Of a DNA stretch of 64,000 nucleotides, positions 56,942 to 64,000 are shown piece after piece; the first letter of the stretch is position 1, and every line of letters starts with the position of its first letter. Made by a program: the position numbers and the translations under genes. The stretch spans positions 620,001 to 684,000 of the forward strand of contig QYRS01000001.1 of assembly GCA_006503535.1 (NCBI GenBank), in the 5' to 3' direction. A model generated the notes under the pieces. It made no database searches, was not told where the DNA came from, and worked only from the letters and a program-made list of their open reading frames with translations. Origin of the DNA: Arthrinium phaeospermum. Taxonomy: Eukaryota; Ascomycota; Sordariomycetes; Amphisphaeriales; Apiosporaceae.

Positions 56942-57420
56942 ATTAAAAAATTATTCGTTAATTTCGATTCGTTTATTTCCCGCTTATTGATAACGGCCCT
57001 TTTTTTTTAATTAATTAAATTAATCCGCGATTTTATCGTATCGATTTTTATCGAGTTTATTAAACTCCGCGGTTTTCGAAACTTTATTTCTATTTTATAT
57101 ATATAAATACGCTTTTTATTATTTAATAATTTCGATAACGGTTTTCGTCGCTATATATTTATATACGACGTATAAATCGTATACGTAAAAAGTTACGTAT
57201 TATAATAATTTAAAAAATATATTATTAAACGCGGTTTCGAATATTTTAAAATCGAGTTTATTAAAAACGATATAATAATTATAAAAATAAGGTTTTTTAA
57301 GAAGTTAAAGTTTAATTATCGACGTAATATCGCCGGCTTTATCGGAATTATTAAAAACGTTTTTTATAAACGCGTACGATATAGCGTCGTTATTATTATT
57401 AATAATTATTATAATATATA
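56942..57420. other. CpG-retaining patch inside the RIP block
   Basis: Many CG dinucleotides survive here on a background of T and A (for example 10 of 12 G or C in 57,001-57,060 sit in CpG). It probably descends from GC-rich element or host DNA in which non-CpG cytosines were lost. No protein motif found. Confidence 0.5.
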
Positions 57421-58499
57421 AATAAATATTAAAATATAATAATATTATAAATATATAATAGTATAAGAGAAATTAAAATAAAAAATAATATATATATATA
57501 TATATACGATAAAAAAAGAAATAAATTATAAATTTTAAAAAGCGTATATTATAAAAATTTATACTTATTTTCGAAAACTTTCTCCGAAAACCTATATAAA
57601 ATCGATATTTATATACGTTAATTTTAAAAATTTTATTACTCGATATAAATAATTTCCGATAAATTTTAAGCTTATATAATATAAACGAGTATAATAATTC
57701 CTTTTTTAATAATTAAATATAATATTATCGCGAGCCCCGGGTTTACTTTAAACCTTATATCGTAAAAAATAATAAATAATTATAATCGAAAGTTATAACA
57801 GAAAAAAGGTTTAATACTTACTATTTATTATTATTAAAAGCTTAATTTTTTTAATTTTATTATTTAAAATACCTATTTATTTTAATACGGAATTATTACT
57901 AATTTATATTATTATTTATTTATTCCTTATTACTTATATTAACTATATATAATATATATTAAAAAAATTTAAATAAATTAAATCGTTTTATTTTTAAAAA
58001 TATTAACCTTGCGATATATAGATTTTAATAAATTTACGTTTTAAATAATATATAATTTTAATTATATTAAAAAATAAATATTTTTCCTTTTTTTAAAAAA
58101 ATTAATTATTAATATATTATTATTATTTTCTTTTTAATATTTTTAATAATATATAATTTTATTAGTTTTTAATTAACTTTATTATTATATAAGAAATTTT
58201 TATAATTATTTTATTATTTAATAAAGAATTTTTATTAACCCTTTTTAAAAAGTAAATATATTAATAATTAATATTAAATTTATTATAACGCTTTATTTAA
58301 TATTTAAGAATAGTTTTAAATTAAATAATAAAACTATCTTTTTTAATAATAACTTTTTCTTTATTATTTTATATTATATTATATTTTAATATAATATTTA
58401 CCGCGTTTTTTATTAATAATTCTCGCGAATATTATTTATTATATTTTTTATAAAATCTTTTTTATTAAATAAAATATTTAATTATTAATTTACTTTTTA

Positions 58500-61400
58500 T
58501 TTTAAATATATATTAAATAATTAATTTTTTAATTTCAAATAATTATTATTTATTATTATTAGATTTTATAATAATATACCTTAATTATAATTTTAATTAA
58601 TTAAATAAATTTCTTTTTTAAATATAAAATATAATTAAATAATTAATATTTTAATAATAAATTATTAGAATATAATAAATATAGCTATATAAGTTAATTT
58701 AATTTAATTATTAGAAAATAAAAAAATAAAAGAAACGGAATTATTCTATATTTTATTAATTATATTTAAAATATAACTTATATATAAGCTTTTTAATAGC
58801 TTTAATAACTTTATTTATTTATATTTAATTAATTTATTTTAATATCTTTAATTAAGTTATTATATTACTCCTTTTTTATAAAAAGCTACGTTTATAAGGT
58901 TTTTTAATTATTTAATAAAAAAGTAAATAATTATTTAATAATTTTTTTAAATAATTATTAAAATATTAATTTATTTAAGGATTAAATATAGGTATTTTTT
59001 AAATAATAAGATTATATTTTTAATTTTAATTTAAGTAAGTTAATTAATTTCTAAGAGTTTAAGTTACGTTTTAATTAATTATATTAAAAAGTAATATATT
59101 TATTTTTAATTAAAAAACAGTTTAAATTAATTAATGTATTATATTATTATTATTTTTTCTTATTACTTTTTTTAAAGGAATATTTTATAAAAACGGTTTT
59201 ATTATTATTTTTATAATTCGGATTAAATATTTCGTTTTTTACAATTTTAATTTAAACTTTTAATCGTTTCGAAAAATTTATTTCATTAAGGTTTTTTTTA
59301 TAATATTATCGTAATTTAATAATAAAGTTTTTAAAATTATAAATATATTATTATTTAAAATTTAGGTTTTAATTTTTTTAATATATTTAATATTATAATT
59401 TATTATAATATGATTTAAAAGAAATTATACAATTAATTTTTTATTTTTTTTTCGTTTAATTTATTTTTTAATAATTCTTTTATAAAGTTAGGATTTATTT
59501 AATTCGATAAAAAATTATTTAGGAATTTATAAAGCTAATCGGCCTAAAATATATAATTACTTTTTATAAATTTAATAAATTTAATTTATAAAAGTAATCG
59601 ATTATTTATATAATTAAATATATTAATTATATTAATAAAAAATAGAGTTTATTATTAAGTTAATCGATAAATTATATCTTTTTAATAATAAATATACGAT
59701 TTTTTATATTAAATATAAATTTAACGATATTTTTTAAAAGAATATCGGCAGCGGGATTTAACGAAGTATAAAAATTTAATTTTTAACGATATTTATTAAT
59801 TTATTAAAATATTTTTTTAAAGTTTTTTCAATATATTATCGCGTAACTTTTACGTAATTATGGTATATATTTATTATTTATTAAGCGTTTTGTTTTATTA
59901 ATTCTTTTTTAAAAAATAAATCGTTTAAATTTTATATCTAATTTTATTAATTACAAGTGAATAATATTAAAAACTTAAATAGAATTTTATAAAATATTAA
60001 GTTTTTTAAAGATTTATAAAATAAATTTATTTAAATAATATTTATTATAGGAAAAACGCTTATTTAATTATTTTAAAAATAATTTATATAAAAATAAAAT
60101 TATTAATCGAAATATTTATTTATAATTTCCGTTTATTTTATTATTTAAAAATAATCGATAATAATTAATTTTTATTTAATCTTTTAAATTTTAAATATTT
60201 TATTAATAAAATCGGTTATAAATTACGAATTATAATTAAAGGTAATATTTTTAAATAATTTATATATTTAAAAAGGTTTTTTATAATATTAATTATATAA
60301 ATAATTAATTATATCGTTTTATTTAAAAAATTAATTATAATTAAAATATTATTTTAATTTTATTTATTTTTAAATATCGATTTAAAATTTATAACGAAAT
60401 TATATTAAATTTAAAATAAAATAAATAAAAACTTTAATAATTTAAGGGTATAATTTTACGAATATTTAATATTTAATAAATTATATAGCTTATAACGTAA
60501 TAATTAATATCGTTATTTATTTATAATTATTAATATTAAATAGCGATTAAAGCGTAAATTTTATTTTATTTAAAATATATTAATATAATTCGTATATATA
60601 TTTTATAAATTAATTAAATAATAAATATTTTCGGAATTATTAATTTTAATTAATAAAGTAATAAATTATTAAATATATTAAAACTTTTATTTTATATTCG
60701 AATATAAGCTCGATAAATTCCGAAGTTATTATAAATTCGATTAATTTTTAAAAATAAATTAATAAAAAAAACTTTAAATTCGTTAAAAATAGGTTCTTTA
60801 TTTTTTAATAAATAAATAAAAATAAAGGTTATTATATTTATAATATTATTATTTTTAAAAATATTTATAATTTTTATCGATTAAAAAAGTATTTATTTTT
60901 ATTAAATAAGTTTTTATTTTTTTAAATTTTTATTAAATAAACGTTTCCAATTATCGAATTAATAACGATATTTTTTTTAAGCGATAAATTATATAAAAAT
61001 AGTATTAAGATAAGAATTTTTATTATTTAATTTATTAAAAATTTAAAGCTTATTTTATATTAAAATATTTTAAAGCTTTATAATTAAATATTATTAAAAA
61101 AGGTTTAATACGTTATAAATTTATTAATTTAAGTTTTTAATTTTATAATATTTTTATTATTAAAAGCTTTTTATTATAAATAACATAGTGTAATTTTATA
61201 TTATATATTATTTTAAAAAAAACGTTATCGATTTTTATTCTTTATCGTTATTGTTTTATATTAAAACGTTCGCGATTATATTATTTAACGCGTCGATTTT
61301 AATTTTAATTTTTTAATAATATTAAAAGTAGGTTAAAATAAATATTTTTATAAAATAACTTTTTAGTTTTAAAAAGATATATTTATAATTTTTCGTTTAA

Positions 61401-64000
61401 ATAAATACTTTTTTTTAAGTTAATTAATTTAATAGTTAAATTATTTTATTATATTTATATAAACTTACGATAAAAGTTATAAAATTTTAAAAATAATTAT
61501 ATATTTTTTATAATAATCGATTAAATTTAGTTTTTAATAACGGTTATTTTATTAAAGTTTATATAAATATCGTTAATTTTAATAATAAAATTAAAAAACT
61601 TAATTTATTTAATATAAAATTAATATTTTTTAATATCGATTTAAAAGTTAGTTTTTTTAAGTTTTTATAATATTTTTTTATATAGACTTTATAATTTAAT
61701 TCGTTATTAAAATAAATTAAGATATTATTAATATAAGCGTTATAGAAATCGTTTAAATATTTTATTAAAAAATTGTTAATATAACGTTAAAACGTTATAA
61801 AGTTATTAATTAATTTAAATAAGAATATTTTATATTTATACATATTATATTATATTTAAAAATAATAAATACTTTATTTCCGAGGCGTATTTAAATACGA
61901 TAAAATATTTAATAAATATCGATTTTTATAAAAATACACGCGTTAAAAACTTTTATTAATGTTTTTTGATTAAAAATAATAGGTATCGATTTTTTCGTAT
62001 ATAGGTATTTAATTTATAATAATTTATAAAATTTTTTAAAAAACCGTTAACTTTTTTTATAAATAAAATAAAAGTTATTTAGGGGAATATATTAACTTTA
62101 ATAAATCCTTTATTAAAATATTTAATAATATATTTTTAATAAGTTTTTAATTTATTTTATAAATATTTTATATAAAAGGTTATAGTTAAAGTTTTTTAAT
62201 TTAAAGTTTTCGTTTAATTTAATATAATAGTTTATATTTAATCGATATAAAGCGAAGATATCGGAATTTTTTTTATTAAATATATTTTTAAAATTTTTAT
62301 AATAAAGTAATAGTTTTTTTTTAATTAAACTTTTAATTCGTTTTTTTAATAGATAGCTTTATTTAATTCTTTTTTTTAATATTTAATCGATTTTAAATAA
62401 GGTAATAATATACTTTATTTTTTTAAATAAAATAAATAAATATAAATATTTAAAGTTATTATATAAGATAGTTATTTTTTATATTAATTAATTCTATTAT
62501 AAATAAAACGATAAGGATTTTATTTATTTTTAAAATATAAATTAAAATTATAATAATAGTATTTTAGTTTTTTTTTTTTCGGGGATAATTATATCGAATT
62601 CTATATTCTTTAAAAAAGTTTTATTTGTTTTTTTTAAAATAAAGTTTAGCGAGAAATTCTTTTATAAAATAAGTAAATTATTTATTTAAAAAAATCGTAT
62701 ATAATCAGCTTAATTTATTAAAAATATAAAAATAATGTTTTTTAATTTAGAATTTTTTTTAATTCGTTAATTTTTTATTAAACGGCGGCGAAAAATAATT
62801 CGTTTTTTTAAATGTTTTAAAAAAAATTTCAAAATCGTCAGTTATAGAATAATTTATTAAGCGACGATATCGTTAATATAAATAAATATAAACTTTCGTT
62901 TATTTTATTTTTTTTATTTTCGATTTTTTTTTATAATTAAACGAGTTTATTAAAAATTTATTTTTATTATTAAGAATAAAGTTTTCGATATTATTTATAT
63001 TAATTAAATATTAATTAAAATTAAAAGTTTAATTAAAAAAAAAAGTAGTTTTTAATAATAGATATTAAATAAAAGATTATAATAATTAAAGAATTTTTTT
63101 TTAAATTAAGTTATATTTTATATTTATTATTAATATTATAATTTTTATAAAATCGCGTTATTATAAATATAAGTTATAAATTAAAATTATATCGATAATT
63201 TACGTTATTTTTTTATTATATTTATTTATTAAATAAAAAGAAGGTATAATTAAAATTATATATATTAAATATTTAATTATTTTATTAATAAAAATATAAT
63301 CGTTTATTTTTATATTTTATAATATATAATTAATAATTATTATTAATTTATTATTATATAATATATAAATAATAATTAAAAAATCATCGTTAAAATATTT
63401 ATTAATTCCGTTACGTTAATAAATATTATTTTTAAAAAGAAATTATTTTTTTAAAATAATTAGTTTTTTAAAACGTTAACGATAACGTTAAATTTTTTAT
63501 TATTTAATACGTTTTAATATTTATAATTTTATAATAATTATATTAATTTTATTTTTATTAATTTAAATAAAATTAATAATTATTTTTCTAAAGGTAATTA
63601 TAAAAAGTATAATTAAATTTTTAATAAATAAAATATTTATTTTTATTAATAAACTTTTTTAGTTTATTAAAGGTTAAATAAATAAAATTATCGGCGGGTT
63701 TATTTAATTTATTAAAATTAATAAATTATTAAAAATTAAATAAAAATTTATTATTATTATTATTAAAAAATTTAAAAAAGTTATTTTAAATATTTTTTTT
63801 AATTATAATTTTTTTAATTTAAATTTCGAAATCGTTAACGGTTATAATAATATAAGCGATTATATTATTTAAAAAAATATTTTTATTATAAAATTCGCGA
63901 TAAATTTTAAATTATATTCGAAAAATATATTTATAATAAATTTTATTTTTTTATTAAATAAATAAGACTTTAATTAATTTAATAAAACGATAGAAAATAA
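58500..64000 (-). mobile_element. RIP-degraded Ty3/Gypsy retrotransposon (element 2), minus strand, right end outside window
   Basis: Reverse transcriptase motifs on the minus strand (listed separately) identify the superfamily and orientation. In that orientation gag/protease should lie to the right of about 62.5 kb, and RNase H and integrase to the left of about 61.5 kb. Neither is recognisable to me now. Boundaries and LTRs were not found, so the left limit is a rough guess from the change in G/C strand bias. Confidence 0.6.
61480..61845 (-). pseudogene. Mutated Ty3/Gypsy reverse transcriptase core
   Basis: Reading the minus strand at 61709-61735 gives YINNILIYF, which is Y-I-D-D-I-L-I-Y after GAT-to-AAT change. 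At 61772-61795 it gives TF*RYINN, matching the Gypsy motif TFQRYIND with CAA changed to TAA. Before it stands KYKIFLFKLINN, the relic of the VMPFGLxNAP block. After it come a Lys-rich helix and an MDPEKI-like stretch near 61.53 kb. The order and spacing are those of a Ty3/Gypsy RT palm and connection region. Nonfunctional. Confidence 0.85.

Larger units (their letters stand above)
46830..64000. mobile_element. AT-rich block of RIP-degraded transposons
   Basis: Composition changes abruptly near 46,830. In sample lines G+C falls to 8-10 of 60 bases (54,421-54,480 and 48,541-48,600). No ORF of useful length exists on either strand. The dinucleotides CpA and TpG are almost gone and TpA is everywhere, while CpG often survives. 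Recognisable remnants (an LTR pair and a Gypsy reverse transcriptase) show nearly only C-to-T and G-to-A changes. This fits repeat-induced point mutation followed by heterochromatin. The block continues past the window. Confidence 0.93.

Noticed and set aside
46830..64000. AT-rich block as mitochondrial DNA insertion or misassembled mtDNA
   Set aside because: CpG survives far more than other C contexts, an LTR pair differs only by transitions and a mutated Gypsy RT is present. No mitochondrial gene, tRNA or rRNA motif was seen.
1..64000. CRISPR array, bacterial operons or prophage
   Set aside because: Spliced genes throughout and no regularly spaced repeats; the window is eukaryotic.
56000..64000. 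Inverted copy of the element 1 repeats in the second half of the block
   Set aside because: I looked for the reverse complement of the 156-base repeat and did not find it; only weak similarity near 61.25-61.35 kb to 50.2-50.3 kb, which AT-rich DNA can give by chance.

Overview
The window looks like nuclear DNA of a filamentous ascomycete (Pezizomycotina, most likely a Sordariomycete). The genes carry short introns with GTAAGT/GTATGT-type donors and nearby CAG/TAG acceptors, coding DNA is rich in G+C, and a 17 kb block at the right end is transposon DNA destroyed by transition mutations of the repeat-induced point mutation (RIP) type. The genus cannot be read from the sequence.

Layout. 1-10.5 kb: five genes (calpain-family protease, D-2-hydroxyacid dehydrogenase, MFS transporter, mitochondrial NADH-cytochrome b5 reductase, small conserved protein). 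All five are recognisable end to end but broken by many one- or two-base indels, mostly losses in short homopolymers, and the MFS gene also holds two short tandem duplications. Nothing similar occurs in the genes to the right, so poor consensus is at least as likely as real decay. 10.5-15.3 kb: no gene seen. 15.3-34.8 kb: intact genes for a large MIT-domain protein, a SnoaL-like protein, a carotenoid-oxygenase-family enzyme, a YAT-type amino acid permease, a UBR7/Mlo2-like UBR-box protein and the replicative helicase subunit MCM2. UBR7 and MCM2 share a divergent promoter carrying an MCB box.

35.1-42.8 kb: the most interesting part, a five-gene catabolic cluster: a 3-hydroxyisobutyrate/L-threonate dehydrogenase-like enzyme, a class II fructose-bisphosphate-aldolase-like enzyme, a dihydroxyacetone/erythrulose-type kinase (DhaK-DhaL fusion), an RpiB-type isomerase and a triosephosphate-isomerase paralogue. 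The kinase, TIM-like and RpiB-like trio is the enzyme set known for erythritol/erythrulose breakdown (L-erythrulose to L-erythrulose-1-P to D-erythrulose-4-P to D-erythrose-4-P). Active-site substitutions in both isomerases fit four-carbon substrates. I infer a fungal tetritol, tetrulose or tetronate catabolic cluster; the exact substrate is open.

43.0-46.7 kb: a divergent pair of genes of unknown function at the edge of the AT-rich block. One encodes a membrane-anchored protein with a complete trypsin-like His/Asp/Ser set, the other a protein with a C-terminal membrane segment. 46.8-64 kb: AT-rich RIP-type DNA with no intact gene. It holds one LTR-bounded element about 8 kb long, whose two repeat copies differ almost only by transitions, and a second element on the minus strand that still shows a mutated Ty3/Gypsy reverse transcriptase.
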